Source: Flagellimonas chongwuensis (GTDB lineage Bacteria; Bacteroidota; Bacteroidia; Flavobacteriales; Flavobacteriaceae). From it: a stretch of DNA of 64,000 bases. Location: assembly GCF_013376415.1 (NCBI RefSeq), contig NZ_WYET01000007.1, positions 124,001-188,000 of the forward strand, written 5' to 3'. Below, one piece after another: positions 24,480-33,387 of the stretch; within the stretch, counting starts at the first letter, position 1; each line of letters opens with the position of its first letter. The notes below the pieces were generated by a model, which saw only the letters and a program-made list of their open reading frames with translations, made no database searches and was not told the DNA's origin. A program made the translations under genes and the position numbers.

Positions 24480-25439
24480 CTAGTTGATAATACCGGCGAC
24501 TTTTAAATCTTCTACCAATAGTTCCGCAATCAAGGTACGTCCAAAATTGTTCCAATGCCTATCGTACACCAAAGTGGTATTACGATCGGCATTGTTGAGC
24601 TTTTGTCCAAAATCGATGTAATCAAAACCATTGGTATCCAAATAGTCTAAAAACAGTTTTGGCGTTGTGGACACATCCATCAACAGAACGGTCTTGTCCT
24701 TGTCATATCCGTACAGGGCCACTAAATTCTTAAAGTTTTCAAGGAACATTTTATCTTTTGATTCCGTCTTCTGCTGTGTTACCGATTTTGACCTGCTTGA
24801 ACCCTGCACCAACATCCTGGCATCATTGATCATGTTCTTAACCGGTGTCAGTGCTCCTATTTCCGAGAGGTACACCAACAACTTACTTTTTTTTAAGGCT
24901 TTGTTCAAGGGCGACTCCAAATTCAACCTTTCGCTCTGTATATAATACTCTCCCCTATTGAGATCGTTGGAGAATTTCATTTTGATATATATGCGGTCTA
25001 TCAACTCAAAGTCTTCCCGGTAGGCATGGATCAAATGCATTTGGTCTGCCATATCATAACCGGCATAACCATATTCAAACACTTTTATTTTTTCCCCTAG
25101 TTCCAATTCTATTTTTCTGCCTATAGAAGATTTATAGGGCTGGTGAAATCCTTCGATAAAGGAATCACCTACCAAGGCAACTTCATAACCATCTTCGGTG
25201 GGCTCAAACTCTTGGTAAGAATTAAAACCTGAACTATTTATATTATATCGTACAAAGTTTTGGTTTCTATTACCGGTAACAGAATACCCCTCTTGGTTCG
25301 GTCTCCATTTTTCAACCCTGTTTTCGTCCACAAAACGGGATGGCTTATCTTCTCCGAGATAAAATATCCGGACTAAGACTTCCAAGGAAATCAGGATGAG
25401 AAAAGCATAAACCCCTAATTTGATGACTAACTTTTTCAT
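24480..25439 (-). CDS. SGNH hydrolase-like membrane-anchored acyltransferase partner, copy 2
   Basis: A 319-residue protein with a signal anchor at 5-27 and a periplasmic SGNH domain. ALVGDSFIEGF (88-98) gives Ser93 as nucleophile, YGYAGYDMADQM holds the Gly/Asn block region, and YDRHWNNFG (292-300) gives Asp293 and His295. This layout is that of AlgX/AlgJ or DltD-type partners of MBOAT proteins. It starts 2 bp after the stop of the second MBOAT gene. It is not obviously a close copy of the first SGNH protein, whose block I is GLSR rather than GDS, so the two pairs probably have different acceptors. Confidence 0.82.
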   Translation of the reverse strand: MKKLVIKLGVYAFLILISLEVLVRIFYLGEDKPSRFVDENRVEKWRPNQEGYSVTGNRNQNFVRYNINSSGFNSYQEFEPTEDGYEVALVGDSFIEGFHQPYKSSIGRKIELELGEKIKVFEYGYAGYDMADQMHLIHAYREDFELIDRIYIKMKFSNDLNRGEYYIQSERLNLESPLNKALKKSKLLVYLSEIGALTPVKNMINDARMLVQGSSRSKSVTQQKTESKDKMFLENFKNLVALYGYDKDKTVLLMDVSTTPKLFLDYLDTNGFDYIDFGQKLNNADRNTTLVYDRHWNNFGRTLIAELLVEDLKVAGIIN

Positions 25440-25441
25440 GG

Positions 25442-26896
25442 TTAAAACTGGAAATATATGAACGATCTATCAAAACCACTATCGTAGAACAATAGCATGG
25501 CAAAAATGACCAGGGCATACGCTAAAAAACGGACAGACTTCGATTTGAACTGGAACGGATTCCTTTCATCTCTTCGGATTCGATACTCATAAAGAACAAA
25601 TACGGCCAGAAGGATAAAGTAATCCAACATACGATACCCATTGGGATGCTCATACGGTGCATAACTAAAGTCACTGAATATTCTCCCTATAAAGTTGAAG
25701 GAGTCTGTCAACGATTCGGACCTAAAGAAAATACGGGAAAAAGTAACGATACCGAACGTAAGTACCAATTGGCCCAATTCAATCAAGGAGGGAAAGAAAG
25801 AATTTTCACCTACAACATTATCCTTATAAATGGTATTTCTTCCCATTAAAAACACAGGAATGTACGCTAAGGCATGGAAACCTCCCCAAAAGATAAAGGT
25901 CCAATTGGCACCGTGCCAAAATCCGCTCACCAAAAATATGATACAGATATTTCGTAATGCCCTTGCTTGGCCCACACGCGATCCTCCCAGCGGGATATAT
26001 ACATAGTGCCTAAACCAAGTGGATAGCGATATGTGCCACCTTTGCCAATACTCGGCAACATTTCTTGAGAAGTTCGGGAACTTGAAATTGGACATCAATT
26101 CCACTCCGAACAATTTGGCCGTACCAATGGCTATGTCGGAATATCCACTAAAATCACCATAAACTTGGAAACTGAATAGTGTTACACCCAATATCAGGGT
26201 GGATGCGGGATATGTTTCATGATTCAAGAAAATATCATCCACAATCGGCGCTATGCCATCCGCTATCACCAACTTTTTAAAAAGTCCCCAAAGAATGAGT
26301 TTCAGCCCACTTACTATTTGATTATAGTTAAACGTTCTCTTATTCGTAATTTGATGTAATAAATTAGAAGCCCGCTCGATGGGACCAGCCACCAATTGTG
26401 GAAAGAATGCAACAAAGGTCGCAAAGGATAGAAAATCGTGGCAAGGCTTTATTCTTTTGTAATAAATATCCATGGAGTAGGACATCGTTTGGAAGGTATA
26501 GAAGGAAATCCCCACTGGCAATATAATCTTGAGTGTCCAAGTACTTTTGATGGAATATCCCATAACCTCAAATAGGTCTATAAAGGAATCCACAAAAAAA
26601 TTATAGTACTTAAAGAAACCGAGCAAGGATATATTGAAAATGACACTTGCCCATAACCACAATTTCTGCTTTGGCCTATCGCCCTCGTTCCTGTGGATCA
26701 TGATGCCCACAAAATAATCTACGGCCGTACTGGCAATTATAAGAAACAAAAACCTCCAGTCCCAGAGCCCATAAAAAAAATAGCTTCCAACAAGAACAAG
26801 CGTATTTTGAAGTCTTAATCCCTTACCAAGAACGAACCAGTACAAAAGGAACATTATCGGCAGAAAAATAAAATACTCAAGGGAGTTGAACAACAT
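25442..26896 (-). CDS. MBOAT O-acyltransferase (AlgI/DltB type), copy 2
   Basis: A 484-residue polytopic protein starting MLFNSLEYFIFL. It shows KIILPVGISFYTFQTMSY (123-140), FPQLVAGPIERAS (165-177), QVYGDFSGYSDIAIGTAKLFG (split over 244-264), YWQRWHISLSTWFRHYVYIPLG (283-304) and catalytic-position His328 in GFWHGANWT. Compared with copy 1, it keeps the classical DFSGYSDIAIG segment. It forms a unit with the SGNH gene immediately downstream. The OmpA-family gene ends 31 bp upstream on the same strand, so they may be co-transcribed. The acyl donor could be the carrier protein encoded opposite (24225-24470) or acyl-CoA. This is not decided by the sequence. Confidence 0.9.
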   Translation of the reverse strand: MLFNSLEYFIFLPIMFLLYWFVLGKGLRLQNTLVLVGSYFFYGLWDWRFLFLIIASTAVDYFVGIMIHRNEGDRPKQKLWLWASVIFNISLLGFFKYYNFFVDSFIDLFEVMGYSIKSTWTLKIILPVGISFYTFQTMSYSMDIYYKRIKPCHDFLSFATFVAFFPQLVAGPIERASNLLHQITNKRTFNYNQIVSGLKLILWGLFKKLVIADGIAPIVDDIFLNHETYPASTLILGVTLFSFQVYGDFSGYSDIAIGTAKLFGVELMSNFKFPNFSRNVAEYWQRWHISLSTWFRHYVYIPLGGSRVGQARALRNICIIFLVSGFWHGANWTFIFWGGFHALAYIPVFLMGRNTIYKDNVVGENSFFPSLIELGQLVLTFGIVTFSRIFFRSESLTDSFNFIGRIFSDFSYAPYEHPNGYRMLDYFILLAVFVLYEYRIRRDERNPFQFKSKSVRFLAYALVIFAMLLFYDSGFDRSFIYFQF

Positions 26897-26927
26897 AATA
26901 TATTCTTTACTTTATTATGGTGGCACT

Positions 26928-28097
26928 TTAAAATTCAATAATCAAGAACTCAGATCTCCGGTTTTTTGAATGCTTTTCCTCGGTACAATAAACTCCATCT
27001 GTACACTCGTTGACCAATTGTGTTTCCCCGAAAGCCGCATGGACTATCCTGTCCTTTGAGATTCCTTTGGACACCACATAATCGACTGTTCTTTGCGCCC
27101 TACGCTCGGATAGCCATTGATTATATTTTTCGGTACCCCTGGAGTCCGTATGGGCGGTTACCTTGATGTGCAAACTTGGTTCTTCACTCATAATGGCGAC
27201 CAAACGGTCCAATAGTTCTTTGTCTTCAGCTGTCAAATATGATGAATTGAATTTAAAGTATACATTCCCCAGTTGGTTCAGTTTTGTTTGTAATGCTCTC
27301 TTCTCTGCTTCTTTTGCTTCCTTCTTCGCCATTTCAGCTGCTGCCAGTTCAGCTGCTTCTTTTTCCTTTTGCAATTGTTCTGCAAGCAAACGAGCTTTTT
27401 CATCAGCTCTTGTAATGGAATCTTGAATTCTCTTTTGCTCTTTCTCCATTTCTTGTAGAAGAGCCAGTTTTTCTTGACCTTTTCGGGAAAGCCCTTTTTC
27501 TGCTTTAAACCTGTAGGCAACGGCTATGGCATGTTGGATATGGTTGGTGACGCTTTCTGTGTCCATAGCCCATTTTCCTGTTGTATTAAAATCCAATCCC
27601 CAATGATTTGAAAACCAAGTTTTAAAACCAAGCACGCCGTTATAGGTGCCCCTGCCCTGATTATTCGCGTCGGTATATCCTGCACCGATACCAATATAGG
27701 GGTCAAAAAAACCGGTATGTCCCAATATTTTGTTCAGGTCATAGCTTAACCTAAAGTCAAAGGCCCAGTAGCCTATATCATCGGTCAAAACAACTTCATC
27801 AACCACCTTACCTTCTCTGTATCGGTTATGAGATCCGATTGCCTCCAATCCAACGCCGTTCTTAAAATAGCGACCGATACTTATCCTCGACGGATAAGGA
27901 GCAATGTTCCAAGCCGAGCGAACATCAAAAAGTTCCCGGAATTCGTCTCCAGAGTCATCAACGGCATTGGTTCCAACAGAAACCATCCAATAACTTTGCA
28001 CAATACTGTCCTTTTTTGTCAGTTCCATGTCTTGAGCAAGTCCAAAAGTAAAACAAGCCAATGCCATTACCATAATGGTAGGACGTAGAATATGCAT
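26928..28097 (-). CDS. OmpA-family outer membrane protein with coiled coil
   Basis: A 389-residue protein with a signal peptide ending GLAQ (about residue 21). It has an N-terminal outer membrane beta-barrel-like domain (about 30-190), a long charged coiled coil (about 200-280, rich in EKE and AAEMAKK runs) and a C-terminal OmpA peptidoglycan-binding domain (about 285-389) with TAHTDSRGT and NQWLSERRAQRTVDY. It would tether the outer membrane to peptidoglycan. The coiled coil between the barrel and OmpA domain is longer than usual. Its gene is 31 bp upstream of the MBOAT/SGNH pair in the same direction, so it may be the first gene of that operon. Confidence 0.85.
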   Translation of the reverse strand: MHILRPTIMVMALACFTFGLAQDMELTKKDSIVQSYWMVSVGTNAVDDSGDEFRELFDVRSAWNIAPYPSRISIGRYFKNGVGLEAIGSHNRYREGKVVDEVVLTDDIGYWAFDFRLSYDLNKILGHTGFFDPYIGIGAGYTDANNQGRGTYNGVLGFKTWFSNHWGLDFNTTGKWAMDTESVTNHIQHAIAVAYRFKAEKGLSRKGQEKLALLQEMEKEQKRIQDSITRADEKARLLAEQLQKEKEAAELAAAEMAKKEAKEAEKRALQTKLNQLGNVYFKFNSSYLTAEDKELLDRLVAIMSEEPSLHIKVTAHTDSRGTEKYNQWLSERRAQRTVDYVVSKGISKDRIVHAAFGETQLVNECTDGVYCTEEKHSKNRRSEFLIIEF

Positions 28098-28115
28098 TCT
28101 TAATGATTTGAGGTT

Positions 28116-28142
28116 AACGCTTTCAAAGCTATGTTAAGCGTT
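28116..28142 (-). promoter_or_regulatory. Candidate -7 box inside an inverted repeat upstream of the OmpA gene
   Basis: On the minus strand TAGCTTTG (28131-28124) fits TAnnTTTG and would start transcription about 20 bases before the ATG at 28097. It lies within an inverted repeat, AACGCTT (28116-28122) and AAGCGTT (28136-28142), so a repressor bound there would cover the promoter. No TTG is present at the usual -33 spacing. Confidence 0.35.
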
Positions 28143-28211
28143 CTAATCTTGGAACTTTGCCCTTTCAAGTGCGCTATTTATCGATAAGAAGTAGGAATAA
28201 TATTGAAAAGA

Positions 28212-28715
28212 CTATTCCTCAATCTTTTGAAAAACCACTGCTTTATCGACCAATGGCATTTTGTAGAGATAAAATGGGAAGTATACAGGCTGAATTGAAA
28301 TTTCTTCTTCTATTGATATATTTTGGACATCCAGTGCTATCAACATTTCTTGGTCCGTTTCTTTTAATTTGGACAATTGAATCGTTTTTTCTCCATGCTG
28401 CTCACCTAAACAGACCAAAATCAACATATCCTTGGAAAAGTCGACCATTGGCACCGGCAATCCAGGTTTACGTGTTTTGTTGATTTGCTTATAAAATTTG
28501 CCCAATGTTTTTGTATCCCGTATCACACGGGTTTCAAAAGAATCAATATTTGTAAAGTTTTGATGCTCGATCAATGTCAAACCATCAATATGCTCACCAA
28601 CGGTAGAGTTTGCAGACTTTTGAGCCTTGCAGGAAAGTAAGCAAATCGACGCTATGATAAAAAAGTGTTTGATATTAAAATGTGTTTTTAAAACGTGATT
28701 TAAATGCCTTTTCAT
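28212..28715 (-). CDS. Small lipoprotein of unknown function
   Basis: About 168 residues from the ATG at 28715. Upstream in-frame ATGs at 28727 and 28769 exist, but the internal start gives a normal lipoprotein signal peptide with lipobox LLSC. The mature part has no motif I recognise. It includes FETRVIRDTKTLGKFYKQINKTRKPGLP and a central beta-strand pattern LILVCLGEQHG, suggestive of the small protease-inhibitor-like domain seen in some Bacteroidota lipoproteins, but this is a guess. The start overlaps the 3' end of bshA by 41 bp, so the genes are probably co-transcribed. It may sit in the periplasm-facing or outer membrane leaflet. Confidence 0.6.
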   Translation of the reverse strand: MKRHLNHVLKTHFNIKHFFIIASICLLSCKAQKSANSTVGEHIDGLTLIEHQNFTNIDSFETRVIRDTKTLGKFYKQINKTRKPGLPVPMVDFSKDMLILVCLGEQHGEKTIQLSKLKETDQEMLIALDVQNISIEEEISIQPVYFPFYLYKMPLVDKAVVFQKIEE

Positions 28716-29817
28716 AAAGGTCTTCATATAAGGGAAGGATATGTACGATGTCGAATTTAGAAGCAACATTGAAAGCGTTTTCCTTGAACCTTACAAGGGT
28801 CTCATCGTCCCTCAGAATCTCAATGGCCTTTGCCGACATGGTCTCTACATCACCAACATCTGCAAGATAACCGGACACACCATCTATGTTAACTTCCGGG
28901 ATACCCCCTGTGTTGCTGGAAACTATCGCCACCTTATTGATCATGGCCTCCAATGCCGCCAAACCAAAACTTTCGGTTTCGGAGGGCAACAAGAACATAT
29001 CGGAGAAACAAAGAATGCGGTCAATCTCGTTGCTGTTACCTAAAAACAGGACCTTATCCTTTATCCCCAATGAATCGCACAAATCTTCCGCTTTTTCCTT
29101 TTCCGGCCCTTCGCCTACCATGATAAGTTTAGCGGGCATTTCCTTTTGGATGCGATGGAATATTTTGATGACATCGGGAATACGCTTTACCTTTCTAAAA
29201 TTACTTATGTGTGTTATGATGCGTTCATTCTCCTTCGCCATCATACTACGTTGGCAATCGGTGTAGGTCTTTTTGTATTTTGTTGTTTCTATAAAATTCG
29301 GAATCACCTCAATTTCCTTCTCAATATCAAAAAGTTTTAAAGTCTCGTTCTTAAGTGCCTCGGAAACGGAAGTAACCACATCGGATTTGTTGATACTGAA
29401 GGTTACCGCTGGTTTATAAAAAGGGTGTTTGCCCACCAAAGTGATATCCGTACCATGGAGCGTGGTGATCATGGGTATAAAAATCCCATACTCCTGAAGC
29501 ATTTTTTTCGCCATATATCCGGCATAGGCATGTGGAATGGCATAGTGCACGTGCAGCAGTTCAATATCATATAGTTTGATGGTGTCCACCAACTTACTGG
29601 ACAGCGCCAGCTCATAAGGTTGATAGTGGAACAACGGGTATTCCGGTACATGTACCTCATGAAAATGGATATTATTTCCCAAAAGCTCCAATCGAACGGG
29701 CTGACGATACGTAATAAAGTGTACTTCGTGGCCCCTTTCCGCAAGGGCAATACCCAATTCCGTGGCAACAACACCACTACCGCCAAAGGTCGGGTAACAC
29801 ACAATCGCTATTTTCAT
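28675..29817 (-). CDS. bshA: N-acetyl-alpha-D-glucosaminyl L-malate synthase (bacillithiol synthesis)
   Basis: A 380-residue GT4 enzyme matching BshA along its length. It has an N-terminal MKIAIVCYPTFGGSGVVATELG, YRQPVRLE, LLHVHYAIPHAYAGY, TTLHGTDITLVG and the EX7E motif in ETESFGLAALEAM. It joins GlcNAc from UDP-GlcNAc to L-malate, the first step of bacillithiol formation in the cytoplasm. Bacillithiol replaces glutathione in many Bacteroidota. No bshB or bshC is in the window, so the pathway is dispersed. It is followed by an overlapping lipoprotein gene and preceded at 29 bp by the GH3 fusion gene on the same strand. Confidence 0.92.
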   Translation of the reverse strand: MKIAIVCYPTFGGSGVVATELGIALAERGHEVHFITYRQPVRLELLGNNIHFHEVHVPEYPLFHYQPYELALSSKLVDTIKLYDIELLHVHYAIPHAYAGYMAKKMLQEYGIFIPMITTLHGTDITLVGKHPFYKPAVTFSINKSDVVTSVSEALKNETLKLFDIEKEIEVIPNFIETTKYKKTYTDCQRSMMAKENERIITHISNFRKVKRIPDVIKIFHRIQKEMPAKLIMVGEGPEKEKAEDLCDSLGIKDKVLFLGNSNEIDRILCFSDMFLLPSETESFGLAALEAMINKVAIVSSNTGGIPEVNIDGVSGYLADVGDVETMSAKAIEILRDDETLVRFKENAFNVASKFDIVHILPLYEDLYEKAFKSRFKNTF

Positions 29818-29846
29818 AAGAACAAATCTACGGCAATATTTTATAC

Positions 29847-32759
29847 CTAATTAATAATGGAATCATAAATGGCCTGCTGTATTCGTGTCCGCAGCCCGGA
29901 TTTTATGAGCAAGGTGTTCGTTGCCGACGGATAGGTCCTATTGGACAAAAACACATAAACAATTTCCTCATCAGGGTCGGCCCATGTATAGGTTCCAGTA
30001 AACCCACTGTGTCCAAAACTCTTTTGGGAGACACATCCACAGGTAGGCCCACTTTCATTCAACTGGGGCTTATCAAAGCCCACACCCCTCCTCACATTCT
30101 TGTTACAGAAATAGCACGTGTTGAACCGTTTCACCGTTCTCGCATTAAAAAACTGCTCTCCGCCATAATAACCTCCCTGCAAATACATCTGCATAATTTT
30201 GGCTACCTCGTTGGCGGTACTAAAGAGCCCCGCATGTCCACCGACTCCTCCTTGCATAGCCGCGCCCATATCATGTACATACCCTTGTACAGTTTGATAT
30301 CTATAATAGTCGTCCTCTTCTGTAGGAACTATCTCTTCTTTGGGAAATTTTTTTAAAGGATTAAAGGTTGTTCGTTGTAAACCCATGGGGCTGTAGAGGA
30401 ATTCATTGACCAATTCATCAATAGGCATGGCGTAGGCCTTCTCAATATATTCCTTAAAAACGTAGTAACCTACATCGCTATACCTGTACCGATTCGATTT
30501 TAGGCTTTGCCGACCGATTCTATTGTAGATCGAATCCTTGTATGATCTGGTTAGGTATAAATGCTCAGCTACTTTATATGGAAATGCTTCGGATGGATTA
30601 GGGCTATAAAACTCTGATGATGGTTTCCTGTCCTTGTCCAACGTATCCAAATAAAAAGCTATCCAGGAGGGTAAGCGCCCATAGTGAGAAAGTGCCTTTA
30701 ATACAGAAACATCTTTAAGCTCCGTATCCGCATAAGCTGGAATTAGGTCTTTAAAGGTATCGTTCAAGGCTATTTTTCCTTCTTCCTCCATTTTCATGAT
30801 CATGGGCAGGGTAGAAAGTATTTTTGTCAGGGAAGCTAAGTCGTAAATGGATTCTTCAGATATTCTTTCTTTAGAATCATACGTAGGGTGACCAAAGTTC
30901 TTGTTGTAAATCACTTTTCCCTTTCTCGCAATCAATACCTGCGCACCCGGAAACATTAAGGAATCCAATCCGTGCTGCATCAAGGTGTCCACCTCTGCCA
31001 AAAGCTCCGAACTCATCCCGACCCTTTCAGGAATACTGTATCCCAAACGTTGAATGGGTTCTACATCGACCCCTGTCCCAACGGGAAACTCATCGTGGGC
31101 CGATACCGGAAGCTTCCCTGTAGCCCCTGTGGCGCCAAAAATGACCTCGGCCACCTTTTCTTGCGCAATCTTGCTGTTCTGATAACCGACCACTACGCCG
31201 TCCATGGTATCAAAATTGAGGACATCCAACAACGCATAGGGCCTTGCAAAAAGGGCTAAAATAGTATTGCTAGTCCTCATACGGGAGATTTCCTCCATCC
31301 AAAAAAGTTCGTTCTGGGAAAATTTATATCCTTTCCAAGGACTCGAATTATCCTTATGGAACCCAATTATGACCAAGTTATAGTTTGCCAGCTCCTTTTT
31401 ATACTGGGCAATATCTTTAGCCTTAATGTGGGTTACTTTAAAATATTTGTTCAATGATTCATGAAAAGTGGTTCCAGAATCGTCCCCGAAATGAACATAG
31501 GCTATTTTCTTGTTGTCCAATTTTTTGATGGGCATCAAGGAAAAATTGTTTTTCGCGACCGTTATGGCCCCCTCGATGGCCTCTTCGTAAATCACATCAT
31601 TTTCAACTCCGTTCAAATCTTCATACAAATTCTCCAACTTTACGGGTTGATAATTGTACAGACCAGCTTTGTATTTGGCCATCAATATTTTTTTGACGGA
31701 CTCGGCCAACCTTTCCTCCGTAATCAATCCCTCATTATAAGCTTGGATGAAAGTTTCTTTTGCTTTTAGAACGTTCTCCGGCATCAACAACAAATCATTA
31801 CCTGCCAAAAAAGCTTCCAGTTCCACTTTGCCCTCTGGAGCAAATTCGGATACCGCCTTCATATTCAAAGCATCGGTGATAACCAAACCTTCAAAACCTA
31901 ACCGGTTCTTTAAAACTCCCGTAACGATACTTTTGGACAGGGTCGAGGGATGCCCTTCCCTACTCTCCAAGCTGGGAACGTCCAAATGTGCTACCATGGT
32001 AGAGCTAAGTCCAGCCTCCATTGTTTTCTTAAATGGATAGAGCTCTATAGAATCCAACCGTTCCACGGAAGAGGTGATGATAGGTAAGGATTTATGGGAA
32101 TCCGTAGCGGTATCTCCATGACCTGGAAAGTGTTTGCCACTTGAAAGTACGCCGGCCTTTTCCATTCCCCGAACAAAAGCACGTCCTTTTTGGGCCACAT
32201 TTTTTGGGTCTTCTCCAAAAGACCGGTTTCCAATGATGGGATTCTGTGGATTGTTATTGACGTCAAGGTCCGGAGCAAAATTGATATGGACTCCCAACCG
32301 CTTGGCATGTTTTCCAATCTGATAACCTACCTTTTCTACGATGGTACTATCTCGAATGGCTCCCAACGTCATGTTCCAAGGAAATGCATAAGTAGAGTCC
32401 AGACGCATGGCCATTCCCCATTCAGCATCGGAACCAATCAATAATGGCACTTTAGAAACGGATTGGTATTCGTTGGTCAATTTAGCTTGTTGTACCGGTC
32501 CGCCCACCAAAAAGATAACACCTCCTATACCCTGCTTCTCAACAAGGTTCTTGACCTTATCGGTCGCAGCTTTGCTTTGATTGGATGCAACGCTTACCAT
32601 GAACAACTGTCCTACTTTTTCCTGTAGAGACATGTTCGCATATTGATTTTCGACCCATGCCATTTGAGCCATCGAGTCTTTGACAATCAAGGGATTTGAT
32701 TGACCAAAGGTTTGAATGCATACGAGTAGGAAAAAGGGGAATTGGAATATTATCCGCAT
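29847..32759 (-). CDS. GH3 beta-N-acetylhexosaminidase fused to class C beta-lactamase-like serine hydrolase
   Basis: A 970-residue exported two-domain protein. Residues 1-20 are a signal peptide. The GH3 domain (about 30-370) shows KHFPGHGDTATDSH (209-222), whose final His is the NagZ-type acid/base, and the nucleophile Asp296 in VITDALNM. A GH3 C-terminal-like region follows (about 395-560). Residues about 585-970 are a serine hydrolase with the SxxK motif S643-L-T-K646, a Tyr-Ser-Asp (about 761) and HSGFTG (about 918). NagZ-like enzymes remove GlcNAc from muropeptides and penicillin-binding-protein-like hydrolases act on D-Ala peptides. The fusion suggests cell-wall turnover in the periplasm. 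Such fusions are known in Bacteroidota. Confidence 0.88.
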   Translation of the reverse strand: MRIIFQFPFFLLVCIQTFGQSNPLIVKDSMAQMAWVENQYANMSLQEKVGQLFMVSVASNQSKAATDKVKNLVEKQGIGGVIFLVGGPVQQAKLTNEYQSVSKVPLLIGSDAEWGMAMRLDSTYAFPWNMTLGAIRDSTIVEKVGYQIGKHAKRLGVHINFAPDLDVNNNPQNPIIGNRSFGEDPKNVAQKGRAFVRGMEKAGVLSSGKHFPGHGDTATDSHKSLPIITSSVERLDSIELYPFKKTMEAGLSSTMVAHLDVPSLESREGHPSTLSKSIVTGVLKNRLGFEGLVITDALNMKAVSEFAPEGKVELEAFLAGNDLLLMPENVLKAKETFIQAYNEGLITEERLAESVKKILMAKYKAGLYNYQPVKLENLYEDLNGVENDVIYEEAIEGAITVAKNNFSLMPIKKLDNKKIAYVHFGDDSGTTFHESLNKYFKVTHIKAKDIAQYKKELANYNLVIIGFHKDNSSPWKGYKFSQNELFWMEEISRMRTSNTILALFARPYALLDVLNFDTMDGVVVGYQNSKIAQEKVAEVIFGATGATGKLPVSAHDEFPVGTGVDVEPIQRLGYSIPERVGMSSELLAEVDTLMQHGLDSLMFPGAQVLIARKGKVIYNKNFGHPTYDSKERISEESIYDLASLTKILSTLPMIMKMEEEGKIALNDTFKDLIPAYADTELKDVSVLKALSHYGRLPSWIAFYLDTLDKDRKPSSEFYSPNPSEAFPYKVAEHLYLTRSYKDSIYNRIGRQSLKSNRYRYSDVGYYVFKEYIEKAYAMPIDELVNEFLYSPMGLQRTTFNPLKKFPKEEIVPTEEDDYYRYQTVQGYVHDMGAAMQGGVGGHAGLFSTANEVAKIMQMYLQGGYYGGEQFFNARTVKRFNTCYFCNKNVRRGVGFDKPQLNESGPTCGCVSQKSFGHSGFTGTYTWADPDEEIVYVFLSNRTYPSATNTLLIKSGLRTRIQQAIYDSIIN

Positions 32760-32848
32760 AAATATCTTGTCTTAAACCTCAACTTAATGCTCATAAAAAT
32801 ATTGCATTTCGTCGAGGAAAGTATGGAAATTAAGATAAATTAAGGGTT

Positions 32849-33346
32849 TTACGATACAAATCTGGAGTGCCAACTTTCGCTAGCGGGAACCTCCCAGTTT
32901 TCCAAGTATTCCTGTTTGGTAGCGACCAAATTATTGAATACGATGGTACTTGGGGAAACTGATTTGGCCTTGGCCATTTTCTTAAAATCCACTAATGGTT
33001 TATAGGCAATGTATTCTCCTTGCTTGAAAGAAACGTTCATCCTATCCAAAAGCTCCACACTATATTTTTGCTCCAAACTTTGGATAAAGTGCACAGAGGT
33101 ATCAATGGAACATCCTGATGCACTGACATTGGTCTGGTCCAATCCAATTACAATAAACCGTTTGTATTTTATCTCGAACCCAGCGTGAAGATCACTGCCA
33201 TGGGCCGTCCATTCCTTCAAAAAAGCGGTCAGGCTTTCCTCCAATTCTTTCTGTTCTTCGTCAGTAAAACTCCTGTTGGCTTGGTATATCCAAACTCTGG
33301 AGTGGTCTGGCAATTCATTAAAATCTGCTAGCATATATTTTTTCAA
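32849..33346 (-). CDS. Conserved flavobacterial protein of unknown function (often labelled ABC transporter ATPase)
   Basis: A 165-residue cytoplasmic protein that begins MKKYMLADFNELPDHSRVWIY and contains HAGFEIKYKRFIVIGLD and SGCSIDTSVHFIQ. I recognise it as a widespread Bacteroidota family frequently labelled ABC transporter ATPase. However, it has no Walker A, Walker B or signature motif, so that label is not supported. The CSIDTSVHFIQ segment is the most conserved-looking part. It lies between the iron-sulphur protein gene (33388) and the GH3 fusion gene, all on the minus strand. No function can be assigned. Confidence 0.75.
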   Translation of the reverse strand: MKKYMLADFNELPDHSRVWIYQANRSFTDEEQKELEESLTAFLKEWTAHGSDLHAGFEIKYKRFIVIGLDQTNVSASGCSIDTSVHFIQSLEQKYSVELLDRMNVSFKQGEYIAYKPLVDFKKMAKAKSVSPSTIVFNNLVATKQEYLENWEVPASESWHSRFVS

Positions 33347-33387
33347 TAAGGTCTCGACAATGCTCGACCTGAATTTTAAAACTTCTT

